A stretch of 64,000 bases of DNA. Source: an uncultured Roseateles sp. (GTDB taxonomy: Bacteria > Pseudomonadota > Gammaproteobacteria > Burkholderiales > Burkholderiaceae_C). Below, piece by piece: positions 16,597-24,456 of the stretch (the first letter of the stretch is position 1; each line of letters starts with the position of its first letter). A program made the translations under genes and the position numbers. The stretch spans positions 186,001 to 250,000 of the forward strand of contig NZ_CAJYPS010000027.1 of assembly GCF_913777145.1 (NCBI RefSeq), read 5' to 3'. The notes under the pieces were generated by a model. The model did no database searches and was not told the origin of the DNA. It saw only the letters and a program-made list of their open reading frames with translations.

Positions 16597-17010
16597 TCAG
16601 GCCGGCGGCCGGTGCCAGGCCATGCCCACGGTGCGCGGCGCCGTGGGCTGGAAGCCGAACTGCGCATAGAGCGCATCGGCCGGCACGTCGGCCAGCAAAC
16701 TCACATAGCCGCTGGGCGGCACATGGGCCTGCAGCCAGGCCGCGATCTCGCCCATGAGGCGCTTGCCCAGGCCGCGGCCCTGATGGGCCGGCAGCACGGC
16801 GATGTCCACCACCTGGAAGGCCGTGCCGCCGTCGCCGATCACGCGGCCCATGCCCACCACCTGCCCCTCATGCAGCAGCTGCACCGCGAACAGCGTGTGG
16901 GGCAGGCCGCGCGCGGCGGCCTCGTCGCTCTTGGGGCTGAGCCCGGCGGCCACGCGCAGGTGCTGGTAGGTGGCGGCGTCGGGCGTGGCGTGCAGCGTGG
17001 TGTAGTCCAT
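16597..17010 (-). CDS. GNAT-family N-acetyltransferase
   Basis: The 137-residue protein is one GNAT domain. The acetyl-CoA loop is VLPAHQGRGLGKRLMGE (motif A, Q/R-x-x-G-x-G at about residues 77-90), preceded by the VGMGRVIGDGG strand. Such enzymes transfer acetyl from acetyl-CoA to an amine of a small molecule or protein. The ATG at 17010 (MDYTTLH) was chosen; the in-frame GTG/ATG at 17037-17040 is possible but has GGGAG too close. Substrate unknown. Confidence 0.85.
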   Translation of the reverse strand: MDYTTLHATPDAATYQHLRVAAGLSPKSDEAAARGLPHTLFAVQLLHEGQVVGMGRVIGDGGTAFQVVDIAVLPAHQGRGLGKRLMGEIAAWLQAHVPPSGYVSLLADVPADALYAQFGFQPTAPRTVGMAWHRPPA

Positions 17011-17149
17011 GGCGCCAGATTCTGCTGCCCCGGCCATCACCTCCCGTCATACCCGCTGCGGCGTCGTTCATGGCTGCTGCGGGCACACCCGCAGCCCAGG
17101 GACTGGGGGCGCTGCAACAATGGCGCATCCGGTCCAGCCCTGCCTCGTG

Positions 17150-18049
17150 ATGTCCCTGACCCGCCTCCTTGCCGTCGCCCCGGCCCTGCTGCTGGCCGCC
17201 TGCGCCAGCGTGACCCCACCGCCGGCGTCGGCGCCCGGCACCGCCCCGGTGGCCGCGCGCGCCGTGCCGCTGCCACACATCGACCGCAGCTACACCTCGG
17301 AGAACCAGGACAGCCGCGCGCTCTACATCGTGCTGCACTACACGGTGCTGAACTGGGAGAAGTCGCTGAAGGTGCTGACCACCGGCGGCCAGGTCTCGGC
17401 CCACTACCTGGTGCGCGACGAGCCGGTGGCCAGCTACGCGCTGGTGGATGAGAACCGCCGCGCCTGGCACGCGGGCGCGAGCTTCTGGGCCGGCAACCAG
17501 AACCTGAACTCGGCGTCCATAGGCATAGAGATCGTGAACCCGGGCTACACCGACACGCCCATGGGCCGGGTCTACGCGCCCTTCCCGCAGGCCCAGGTGG
17601 ACGAGGTGATCGCACTGGTGCGCGACATCCAGGCCCGCCAGAAGGTGCGCCCCGACCGCATCATCGGCCACAGCGACATCGCGCCCGGCCGCAAGCAGGA
17701 CCCCGGCCCCGCCTTCCCCTGGAAGCAGCTGGCCGACGCCGGCCTGGTGCCCTGGCCCGACCCCAACCTGGTGCTGATCAAGCGCCTGGAGCACGAGGTG
17801 GCCCCGCAGAGCGTGGCCTGGCTGCAAGCGCGGCTGGCCCGCATCGGCTACAAGACGCCGCAGACCGGCGTGCTGGACGAAGCCACGCGCGACGTGATCG
17901 CCACCTTCCAGATGCACTTCCGGCCCAGCGACATCGGCGGCATCCCCGACCCCGAGACCGCGGCGCTGATCGAGGCCATCACCACGCCGAGCGGCATGCG
18001 CCTGGTGCAGCCGGACGGCAGCAGCCAGCCCTACACCTGGCGCTGGTAA
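17150..18049 (+). CDS. amiD: AmiD-like N-acetylmuramoyl-L-alanine amidase lipoprotein
   Basis: The 299-residue protein has a lipoprotein signal (MSLTRLLAVAPALLLAAC, lipobox Cys18). The amidase_2 domain (about 45-205) has candidate zinc ligands in the IVLHYTV and GHSDIAPGRKQDP motifs and the catalytic glutamate region SIGIEIVNPG. A C-terminal PG_binding_1 domain follows (about 225-285). AmiD cleaves the MurNAc-L-Ala bond and releases stem peptides at the inner face of the outer membrane. Start ATG 17150 gives the lipoprotein signal. The gene precedes a peptide ABC transporter by 10 bases, which suggests uptake of the released peptides. Confidence 0.88.
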   Translation: MSLTRLLAVAPALLLAACASVTPPPASAPGTAPVAARAVPLPHIDRSYTSENQDSRALYIVLHYTVLNWEKSLKVLTTGGQVSAHYLVRDEPVASYALVDENRRAWHAGASFWAGNQNLNSASIGIEIVNPGYTDTPMGRVYAPFPQAQVDEVIALVRDIQARQKVRPDRIIGHSDIAPGRKQDPGPAFPWKQLADAGLVPWPDPNLVLIKRLEHEVAPQSVAWLQARLARIGYKTPQTGVLDEATRDVIATFQMHFRPSDIGGIPDPETAALIEAITTPSGMRLVQPDGSSQPYTWRW

Positions 18050-18059
18050 GGGCGGCCGC

Positions 18060-19073
18060 GTGCTGGGTTTCCTGCTGAAGCGCCTCGCGACGCTGGTGCC
18101 GACGCTGATCGGCATCACCCTCGTCGCGTTCGGGCTGATACGCCTGGTGCCGGGCGACCCCATCGAGGTGATGATGGGCGAGCGCCACCTGGACGCGGAG
18201 CAGCACGCCGAGCTGGTGCACCGCATGGGGCTGGACCAGCCGCTGCCGGTGCAGTACTGGCATTACGTCAAGGGCCTGCTGCACGGCGACCTGGGCCAGA
18301 GCCTGGTGAGCCGCGAGCCGGTGTCCAAGGAGTTCGCGGCGCTGTTCCCGGCCACGGTGGAGCTGGCGCTGGCCGCACTCACCTTCGCGGTGGTGCTGGG
18401 CCTGCTGCTGGGCGTGGCCGCGGCGCTCAAGCGCGGCTCGCTGCTGGACCAGGGCGTGATGGGCGTGGCCACCGTGGGCTACTCCATGCCGGTGTTCTGG
18501 TGGGGGCTGATCCTCATCATGTGGTGCTCGGTGACGCTGGGCTGGACGCCGGTGTCGGGCCGCATCAGCGTGGAGTACGACATCGAGCGCGTCACTGGCT
18601 TCATGTTGATAGACAGCGCGCTCAGCGGCCAGGAGGGCGCGTTCAGCTCCGCGCTGCTGCATCTGGTGCTGCCGGGCCTGGTGCTGGGCACCAGCACGCT
18701 GGCGGTGGTGGCGCGCATGACGCGCTCCAGCATGCTGGAGGTGCTGCGCGAGGACTATGTGCGCACCGCGCGCGCCAAGGGCCTGTCCCCCGCGCGCGTA
18801 GTGGTGGTGCATGCGCTGCGCAATGCGCTGATCCCGGTGCTGACCGTGGTGGGCCTGCAGACCGGCAGCCTGCTGGCCGGCGCGGTGCTCACCGAGACCA
18901 TCTTCTCCTGGCCGGGCATAGGCAAGTGGCTGATCGACTCCATCGCGCGGCGTGACTATCCGGTCGTGCAGGCCGGCATCCTGATCTCGGCCCTGACCTT
19001 CATTGGCGTGAACCTCATCGTGGACCTGCTGTACGGCGTCGTGAACCCGCGCATTCGCGGAGGTGGGCATTGA
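18060..19073 (+). CDS. dppB: Dipeptide ABC transporter permease, DppB type
   Basis: The 337-residue permease has six membrane helices, the N-terminal RLVPGDP motif typical of DppB/OppB, and the EAA loop (REDYVRTARAKGLSPARVVVVHALRNAL split over about 230-258) that docks the ATPases. It forms the channel with the next gene product. Start is GTG at 18060, 10 bases after the amidase stop. The 3' end overlaps the DppC-type gene by 4 bases. No periplasmic binding protein gene is in the operon. Confidence 0.92.
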   Translation: MLGFLLKRLATLVPTLIGITLVAFGLIRLVPGDPIEVMMGERHLDAEQHAELVHRMGLDQPLPVQYWHYVKGLLHGDLGQSLVSREPVSKEFAALFPATVELALAALTFAVVLGLLLGVAAALKRGSLLDQGVMGVATVGYSMPVFWWGLILIMWCSVTLGWTPVSGRISVEYDIERVTGFMLIDSALSGQEGAFSSALLHLVLPGLVLGTSTLAVVARMTRSSMLEVLREDYVRTARAKGLSPARVVVVHALRNALIPVLTVVGLQTGSLLAGAVLTETIFSWPGIGKWLIDSIARRDYPVVQAGILISALTFIGVNLIVDLLYGVVNPRIRGGGH

Positions 19074-19966
19074 GCGACGCACACCTCAAGACGCTGGAGC
19101 CGCCCGGCCCGCTGCGTGAGTTCTGGCTGGGCTTCTCGGCCAACCGTGGCGCGCTGATCGCGCTGATCGTGTTCGGGTTGATCGCGCTCGCCGCGCTGCT
19201 GGCGCCGCTGCTGGCGCCCTACGACCCGGTGGAGCAGTACCGCGACTTCATGCTGGCGCCGCCGGTGTGGGCCGAGGGCGGCAGCGCGCGCTTCCTGCTG
19301 GGCACGGACGAACTCGGCCGCGACATGCTGAGCCGGTTGCTGTGGGGCGGGCGGGTGTCGCTGGGCATAGGCCTGTCGGCGGTGCTGCTGTCGCTGATCC
19401 CGGGCGTGCTGCTGGGGCTGACGGCCGCCTTCTTCCAGCGCTGGATGTCGCCCGCCATCATGCGCGTGATGGACATCCTGCTGGCCCTGCCCTCGCTGCT
19501 GCTGGCCATCTGCGTGATCACCATCCTGGGGCCAGGTCTTGTCAACACGGTGATCGCGATTGCAATCGGCTCGCTGCCGGGCTATGTGCGGCTGACCCGC
19601 GCGCAGGCGCTGGCCGAGATCGGCCGCGACTACGTGACCGCCAGCCGCGTGGCCGGCGCGGGCGTGTGGCGGCTGATGTTCCTGACCGTGCTGCCCAACT
19701 GCCTGGCGCCGCTGATCGTGAATGCGTCGCTGAGTTTCTCGTCCGCCATCCTGGAAACCGCGGGCCTGGGCTTTCTGGGCCTGGGCGTGCAGGCGCCAAC
19801 CGCCGAGTGGGGCACCATGCTGTCGGCCGCACGCGACTACATGCAGCGCGCGCCCTGGGTGGTCACGCTGCCGGGCCTGACCATCCTGGTGACGGTGCTG
19901 GCCATCAACCTGATGGGCGACGGGCTGCGCGATGCGCTGGATCCGAAGTTGAAGAAGGTGCAGTGA
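19070..19966 (+). CDS. dppC: Dipeptide ABC transporter permease, DppC type
   Basis: The 298-residue second permease has a longer N-terminal cytoplasmic segment, six helices, the family [20 protein letters not shown] region (split by a periplasmic loop) and an EAA loop around [19 protein letters not shown]. It pairs with DppB. The start is TTG at 19070 overlapping the dppB stop, so translation depends on coupling. A 91-base spacer with two palindromes separates it from dppD, unlike the tight joins elsewhere in the operon. Confidence 0.9.
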   Translation: MSDAHLKTLEPPGPLREFWLGFSANRGALIALIVFGLIALAALLAPLLAPYDPVEQYRDFMLAPPVWAEGGSARFLLGTDELGRDMLSRLLWGGRVSLGIGLSAVLLSLIPGVLLGLTAAFFQRWMSPAIMRVMDILLALPSLLLAICVITILGPGLVNTVIAIAIGSLPGYVRLTRAQALAEIGRDYVTASRVAGAGVWRLMFLTVLPNCLAPLIVNASLSFSSAILETAGLGFLGLGVQAPTAEWGTMLSAARDYMQRAPWVVTLPGLTILVTVLAINLMGDGLRDALDPKLKKVQ

Positions 19967-19994
19967 TGGGGGGGCCGGTTTTTCGTCAGGGTGG

Positions 19995-20030
19995 CTTGGC
20001 GCCAAGGTCCAGCCGGGATTTCGGCCCGGC
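19995..20030 (+). repeat. Intercistronic palindromes between dppC and dppD
   Basis: A perfect 12-base palindrome CTTGGCGCCAAG (19995-20006) is followed by a hairpin GCCGGG / CCCGGC (20012-20017 and 20025-20030, 7-base loop). There is no T tract. It may be an mRNA processing or stability element that sets the ratio of permease to ATPase. Confidence 0.5.
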
Positions 20031-20057
20031 CACAAACCCAATGCAACGACGCAGCGC

Positions 20058-21068
20058 ATGAGCCTCCTGCACATCCAGAACCTGCGCGTGCAGTTCGGCC
20101 GCTTCCCCGCGGTGGACGGCGTGGACCTGACGCTGGAGCCCGGCGAGCTGCTGGGCATCGTTGGCGAGTCCGGCTCGGGCAAATCGGTCACGATGATGGC
20201 GCTGATGGGCCTGATCACCGCGCCCGGCCAGGTCACGGCGGACGCGGTGATGTTCCAGGGCCAGAACCTGCTGCGCCTGAGCGCCCGCGAGCGCCGCCGC
20301 CTGATAGGCCGCGACATCGCGATGGTGTTCCAGGACGCACTCACCAGCCTCAACCCCAGCTACACCGTGGGCGCCCAGATCGAGGAAGTGCTGCGCGCCC
20401 ACCTGGGCCTGCGTGGCGCGGCCGCCAAAGCCCGCGTGATCGAGCTGCTGCAGTTGGTCGAAATCCCCGACCCGGTCAACCGCGCCAATGCCTACCCGCA
20501 CCAGCTGTCCGGCGGCATGAACCAGCGCGTGATGATCGCGATGGCCATCGCCTGCGAGCCCAAGCTGCTGATCGCCGACGAGCCCACCACCGCGCTGGAC
20601 GTGACCATACAGGCGCAGATCATGGCGCTGCTGCTCAAGCTGCAGCGCGAGCGCGGCATGGGCCTGATCCTGATCACGCACGACCTGGCCGTGGTCGCCG
20701 AGATGGCCGAGGCCCGCCCCACCGAGGGTGCGGTGCCCACGCCCGGTGCGCGCGTGGCCGTGATGTACGCCGGCCAGATCGTCGAGACCGGCCCGGTGCC
20801 GGCGCTGTTCGAGGCGCCGCGCCACCCCTACACGCAGGCGCTGCTGGCGGCCATCCCCGAGCACAACCGCGGCGCCCGCCGGCTGTCGGCCCTGCCCGGC
20901 ATCGTGCCCGGCGCGCTGGACCGCCCCACCGGCTGCCTGCTGGGCCCGCGCTGCGGCCGTGCCCAGCCGCCGTGCCGCGCCGAGCGGCCGGCGCTGGTGG
21001 ACGGCGTGCGCTGCTTCTTCCCCGGTGCGCCGCTCACGCCGACAGCCGAGGAGGTCGCCCATGGCTGA
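20058..21068 (+). CDS. dppD: Dipeptide ABC transporter ATP-binding protein, DppD type
   Basis: The 336-residue ATPase has Walker A (GESGSGKSV at about 36-44), the Q-loop ([12 protein letters not shown]), signature LSGGMNQR, Walker B ([12 protein letters not shown]) and switch His in ITHDL. The C-terminal oligopeptide-transporter extension has a cysteine cluster ([15 protein letters not shown]) that in related proteins can bind an iron-sulfur centre. It powers the DppBC channel in the inner membrane. The final 8 bases overlap the next ATPase gene. Confidence 0.93.
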   Translation: MSLLHIQNLRVQFGRFPAVDGVDLTLEPGELLGIVGESGSGKSVTMMALMGLITAPGQVTADAVMFQGQNLLRLSARERRRLIGRDIAMVFQDALTSLNPSYTVGAQIEEVLRAHLGLRGAAAKARVIELLQLVEIPDPVNRANAYPHQLSGGMNQRVMIAMAIACEPKLLIADEPTTALDVTIQAQIMALLLKLQRERGMGLILITHDLAVVAEMAEARPTEGAVPTPGARVAVMYAGQIVETGPVPALFEAPRHPYTQALLAAIPEHNRGARRLSALPGIVPGALDRPTGCLLGPRCGRAQPPCRAERPALVDGVRCFFPGAPLTPTAEEVAHG

Positions 21069-22023
21069 GGCCCCGCTGCTGCAAGCGCAAGACCTGGCAC
21101 GTCACTACACGGTCAGCCGCGGCCTGTTCAAGCCGCCGGCGGTCGTGAAGGCGCTCAACGGCGTGAGCTTCGAGCTCGCGCCGCGCCAGACGCTGGCGGT
21201 GGTGGGCGAGTCCGGCTGTGGCAAGAGCACGCTGGCGCGCCAGCTGACGCTGATCGAGTCCCCCAGCCGCGGCAGCCTGCGCCTGCGCGGCACGGACGCA
21301 GCCGGCGCCGATACCGCCACGCTCAAGCGCCTGCGCCACGAGGTGCAGATGGTGTTCCAGAACCCGTTCGCGTCACTGAACCCGCGCAAGAGCATCGCGT
21401 CCACGCTGGCCGAGCCGCTGGTGATCAACACCACGCTGTCGGCCGCCGAGCGGTGTGAGCGGGTGCAGGCGCTGGCGGCCAAGGTCGGCCTGCGGCCCGA
21501 GCACCTGCAGCGCTATCCGCACATGTTCTCGGGCGGCCAGCGCCAGCGCATCGCGATCGCGCGGGCCATGATCCTGAACCCGGGCATCGTGGTCGCGGAC
21601 GAGCCGGTGTCGGCGCTGGACGTGTCCATCCAGGCCCAGATCCTGAATCTGTTCATGGACCTGCAGGACGAGCTGGGCACGGGCTATGTGTTCATCTCGC
21701 ACAACCTGTCGGTGGTGGAGCATGTGGCCGATCAGCTGATGGTGATGTATCTCGGCTCGGCCGTGGAGATGGGCGACAAGCGCCGCATCTTCGCGGCGCC
21801 GCTGCACCCCTACACGCGCGCGCTGATGAGCGCGACGCCGGCGCTGCACGCGTCCGAGCGGCGCGAGCGCATCGTGATCCATGGCGAGCTGCCCAGCCCG
21901 CTGAACCCGCCCAGCGGCTGCGCCTTCCACAAACGCTGCCCGCTGGCCACGCCCCGCTGCGCCGAGGAGGCGCCGGTGCTGCGCCCCGTCGACTCCCGCC
22001 AAGTCGCCTGCCACGTGGTCTGA
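21061..22023 (+). CDS. dppF: Dipeptide ABC transporter ATP-binding protein, DppF type
   Basis: The 320-residue second ATPase starts at ATG 21061 inside the end of dppD. It has Walker A (GESGCGKST), Q-loop [12 protein letters not shown], signature FSGGQRQR, Walker B ([12 protein letters not shown]) and the C-terminal extension ([15 protein letters not shown]) with clustered cysteines. With DppD it forms the heterodimeric motor. The gene ends the operon; a 77-bp hairpin repeat array begins immediately at its stop. Confidence 0.93.
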   Translation: MAEAPLLQAQDLARHYTVSRGLFKPPAVVKALNGVSFELAPRQTLAVVGESGCGKSTLARQLTLIESPSRGSLRLRGTDAAGADTATLKRLRHEVQMVFQNPFASLNPRKSIASTLAEPLVINTTLSAAERCERVQALAAKVGLRPEHLQRYPHMFSGGQRQRIAIARAMILNPGIVVADEPVSALDVSIQAQILNLFMDLQDELGTGYVFISHNLSVVEHVADQLMVMYLGSAVEMGDKRRIFAAPLHPYTRALMSATPALHASERRERIVIHGELPSPLNPPSGCAFHKRCPLATPRCAEEAPVLRPVDSRQVACHVV

Positions 22024-22289
22024 GTACGGACCGAGAACAGGCCCTGCGGCCTGTTCGACGCCGTACGAAGGCCTGACGCCATGCAAGGCGGCAGGCATGA
22101 GCACGGACCGAGGTCAAGCCCTGCGGCTTGACCGACGCCTGGCGAAGGCCGGGCGCCATGCAGGGCGACCGGCATGAGGCAGGACCGAGAACAGGCCCTG
22201 CGGCCTGTTCGACGCCGTACGAAGGCCTGACGCCATGCAAGGCGGCAGGCATGAGCACGGACCGAGGTCAGGCCCGCCGGCCCGCCCTC
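22022..22289. repeat. 77-bp tandem repeat with conserved hairpins
   Basis: Three full units start at 22022, 22099 and 22176, and a degenerate fourth at 22253, with an exact 77-base period. Each full unit holds two hairpins. The first is GAACAGGCC-CTGC-GGCCTGTTC in units 1 and 3 and GTCAAGCC-CTGC-GGCTTGAC in unit 2: both arms change together while the CTGC loop is kept. The second is a GCC-rich stem of about 10 bases with an ATGCA loop, which also co-varies. The array lies between convergent genes. Confidence 0.9.
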
Positions 22290-22298
22290 ACGCGCCCC

Positions 22299-22532
22299 TT
22301 AGCGCTTCTTCCCCACCTCATTGCCGATCAGACCGCCCGCCGCCGCGCCCAGCGCGGCGCCGGTGGTGGTGCCGGTCATCACGCCGCCCACCACCGCACC
22401 GGCGGTGGCGCCCACGACGGTGGCCGTGTCCTTGCGCGACAGCGAGGAGCAGCCGGACAGGGCCAGGGCGCCACCGGCCAGCAGCGTGACCAGGCTCAGG
22501 CGGGCAGCGCGCGAAGAGATGTAGGTGTTCAT
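22299..22532 (-). CDS. Glycine-zipper lipoprotein, OsmB-like
   Basis: The 77-residue protein has a lipoprotein signal (ALALSGCSS, Cys about 26) and a glycine-zipper membrane segment (ATVVGATAGAVVGG and AALGAAAGGLIGNEVG) ending in KKR. This is the layout of OsmB and related small outer-membrane lipoproteins induced by osmotic or envelope stress. The ATG at 22532 (MNTYISSRA) gives the signal peptide; an upstream in-frame start at 22625 would mask it. Probably monocistronic; the 167-base spacer upstream holds the terminator of the next gene. Confidence 0.85.
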   Translation of the reverse strand: MNTYISSRAARLSLVTLLAGGALALSGCSSLSRKDTATVVGATAGAVVGGVMTGTTTGAALGAAAGGLIGNEVGKKR

Positions 22533-22648
22533 GGCAGGGCCTTGATGCTTGTTGTGATGGCCTCCACTGTGGCGCGCGCCGGCCCGCGCCCGCGTCGGCG
22601 GGGCCAGCGGCCTGGGGTCGGACAAGGCCTACAAGCGCGCGATGCGGG

Positions 22649-22677
22649 CATGAAAAAGCCACCGCGGGCGGTGGCTT
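22649..22677 (-). terminator. Rho-independent terminator after the PsiF-like gene
   Basis: On the minus strand the stem AGCCACCGC / GCGGTGGCT with a short CCC-type loop is followed by five T residues. It lies about 25 bases downstream of the PsiF-like stop codon. Confidence 0.85.
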
Positions 22678-22699
22678 GTCGGGCGGGTGCGGCGGGCGC

Positions 22700-22996
22700 T
22701 CACTTGGCGCTCAGACACTCCTTCATGAAGGCCTTGCGCTCGTCGCCGGTCTTGCCCTTGGCCTCGGCGTTGCAGGTCTTCATCTTCTGCTGCTGGGGCG
22801 TGCCGGAGGCGGCCGCAGCGGCCGGCTTGGCACTCAGGCATTCCTTCATGAAGGCCTTGCGCTCGTCGCCCTTCTTGTCGCCGGCCTCCTTGTTGCAGGT
22901 ACCCATCTTGGATTGCTGGGCCGTGGGCTCCTTGTCGGCCGCGTGGGCGCCCAGCGCTGCCAGACCCAGCACCATGGTGATCGCAAGCTGTTTCAT
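22700..22996 (-). CDS. PsiF-repeat periplasmic protein
   Basis: The 98-residue protein has a Sec signal peptide (MKQLAITMVLGLAALGAHA) and two PsiF repeats, each with the pattern KMxTCN...GDERKAFMKECLSAK (about 33-55 and 74-98). The paired cysteines suggest one disulfide per repeat. psiF was named as a phosphate-starvation-inducible gene of E. coli; its role is unknown and no Pho box was identified here. Start ATG 22996 was chosen for the signal peptide. A clear terminator follows. Confidence 0.88.
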   Translation of the reverse strand: MKQLAITMVLGLAALGAHAADKEPTAQQSKMGTCNKEAGDKKGDERKAFMKECLSAKPAAAAASGTPQQQKMKTCNAEAKGKTGDERKAFMKECLSAK

Positions 22997-23077
22997 AGGG
23001 ATGTCCTTCCAGTGAGCAAAAGGGTAGATTGATTCAAGCACGCCCCCACAACGCCGCCAAGCGCTTCGGGGATGACA

Positions 23078-24418
23078 TCAGAGGATGCGCCGCGGATGGA
23101 CCAGCGCCTCGTGCGCCGCATGCAGGCGCCGCACCAGCACGCGGATGAAGGCGCGGTCGAAGCGGTGCTGGCATTCGGGGCTCAGCTGGCCCAGCGACTC
23201 GGGCGTGAAGGAGATGCTGGTGCACTCCTCGGTCACCTTGATGTCGGTGCTGTGACGGCGCAGGTCGGGGTTGGGCGCGAGGTAGGCCATCTCGCCCACC
23301 GAGGTGCCCTGGCCCAATGCGGCCACATGCTGGCCGTCGCGGAACACCTCCACCTGGCCCTGGGCAATGATGTGGAAGGTGTTGCCCTCCTGGCCGCGCT
23401 TGTAGAGCGCATAGCCCACCGGGTAGCGCCGCCAGCGCGCGCGCCGCACCACCTCCCACAGCTGCACGTCGCCGAAGTCTGCAAAGAATTCCAAAGAGCG
23501 CAACAGATTGAAACGCTCGGAGTCGCGCACCTCGCCCAGCCGGTTCATGGGCACCTGCTGCTGCGCGACCAGCCCCGACAGCGCCTGCGCGAACGCATCC
23601 CAGTCGGCATAGCGCTGCTGCGGGCTCTTGGCCAGCGCGCGCTGCACCACCGCATCCAGCGCGGCGCTCACGCCCTCGCGCTGGCCCACCAGGCTGGGCG
23701 CGGCCTGGTGGTAGATCTGGTGCATCAGCGCCATCTGGTGCGGCGCCTCGAACGGCGGCTTGCCGGCGATCAGGTGGTAGAGCACCGCGCCCAGCGCATA
23801 GATGTCGGCGCGGCTGTCCACGTCGCCGCCGTCGATCTGCTCCGGCGGCATGTAGGCCAGCGAGCCGACGCGGTGGATCTGGGTCGCGTCCGCGTTCAGG
23901 TTCAGCGCCGAGCCGAAGTCGCTGACCTTCACGTCCACCACCTGGCCGCCGTCGTCCAGCACCGCCAGCAGATTGGCCGGCTTCACGTCGCGGTGGATGA
24001 TGCCCTGGCGGAACACATAGCCCAGCGCCATCGCGCACTTGAAGCCCAGTTCCACGATCTGCTCCAGCGGCAGCAGGCGGTCACTACGGCAGAAGTACTT
24101 CAGCGTGACGCCGCGCACGTACTCCATCACCAGGTAAGGCGCCTCGCCGTCGGCCACCGCGTCCAGGATGGTCACCACATTGGGGTGGTTGAGCCGCCCG
24201 GCCAGCGCGGCCTCGGCGCTGAAGAAGCGCTGCGAGAAGTCGCTGCCCGGCGGCGCGTCCAGCAGCGGCGCCCAGGCGCGCATGCGCTTGACCGCGACCT
24301 CCTGGTTGCCGAAGGGGTCGCGGGCCAGGAACACGTCGCTGGTCGCGCCCTCGCCCAGGCGCTGTATGACCTGGTAACGGCCGATATGGGTGGGGAGATC
24401 GTCGGCGGTGGCGCTCAC
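23078..24418 (-). CDS. Ser/Thr protein kinase fused to a cyclic-nucleotide-binding domain
   Basis: The protein (446 residues from GTG 24418) has an N-terminal Hanks-type kinase domain (about 14-275): glycine loop RLGEGATSDVFLARD, VAVKRM lysine, catalytic HRDVKPANLL, DFGSALN and the YMPPEQ segment. A cNMP-binding/CRP-like domain follows (about 300-420) with GNTFHIIAQGQVEVFRDG and SVGEMAYLA. There is no membrane helix, so it is cytosolic. A TATCAT hexamer ends 7 bases before the GTG and supports that start; an ATG at 24490 is less likely because it lies inside argS. Regulation of kinase by nucleotide binding is inferred. Confidence 0.85.
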   Translation of the reverse strand: MSATADDLPTHIGRYQVIQRLGEGATSDVFLARDPFGNQEVAVKRMRAWAPLLDAPPGSDFSQRFFSAEAALAGRLNHPNVVTILDAVADGEAPYLVMEYVRGVTLKYFCRSDRLLPLEQIVELGFKCAMALGYVFRQGIIHRDVKPANLLAVLDDGGQVVDVKVSDFGSALNLNADATQIHRVGSLAYMPPEQIDGGDVDSRADIYALGAVLYHLIAGKPPFEAPHQMALMHQIYHQAAPSLVGQREGVSAALDAVVQRALAKSPQQRYADWDAFAQALSGLVAQQQVPMNRLGEVRDSERFNLLRSLEFFADFGDVQLWEVVRRARWRRYPVGYALYKRGQEGNTFHIIAQGQVEVFRDGQHVAALGQGTSVGEMAYLAPNPDLRRHSTDIKVTEECTSISFTPESLGQLSPECQHRFDRAFIRVLVRRLHAAHEALVHPRRIL

Positions 24419-24425
24419 GCGGGAG

Positions 24426-24456
24426 ATGATACGGGGCTGCCTCCTAAAATCGCCGC
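24426..24456. promoter_or_regulatory. Overlapping divergent -10 elements for the kinase gene and argS
   Basis: TAAAAT (24445-24450, plus strand) ends exactly 6 bases before the argS ATG. TATCAT on the minus strand (24426-24431) ends 7 bases before the kinase GTG. Both spacings put the transcript start at or beside the start codon, which points to leaderless mRNAs. No consensus -35 boxes are visible. Confidence 0.5.

Noticed and set aside
22022..22289. CRISPR array
   Set aside because: The tandem units abut without spacers and consist of hairpins; there are no cas genes.
22128..23015. Plus-strand frame spanning the 77-bp repeats and small exported genes
   Set aside because: It crosses two well-supported minus-strand genes and the tandem repeat, and has no family features.
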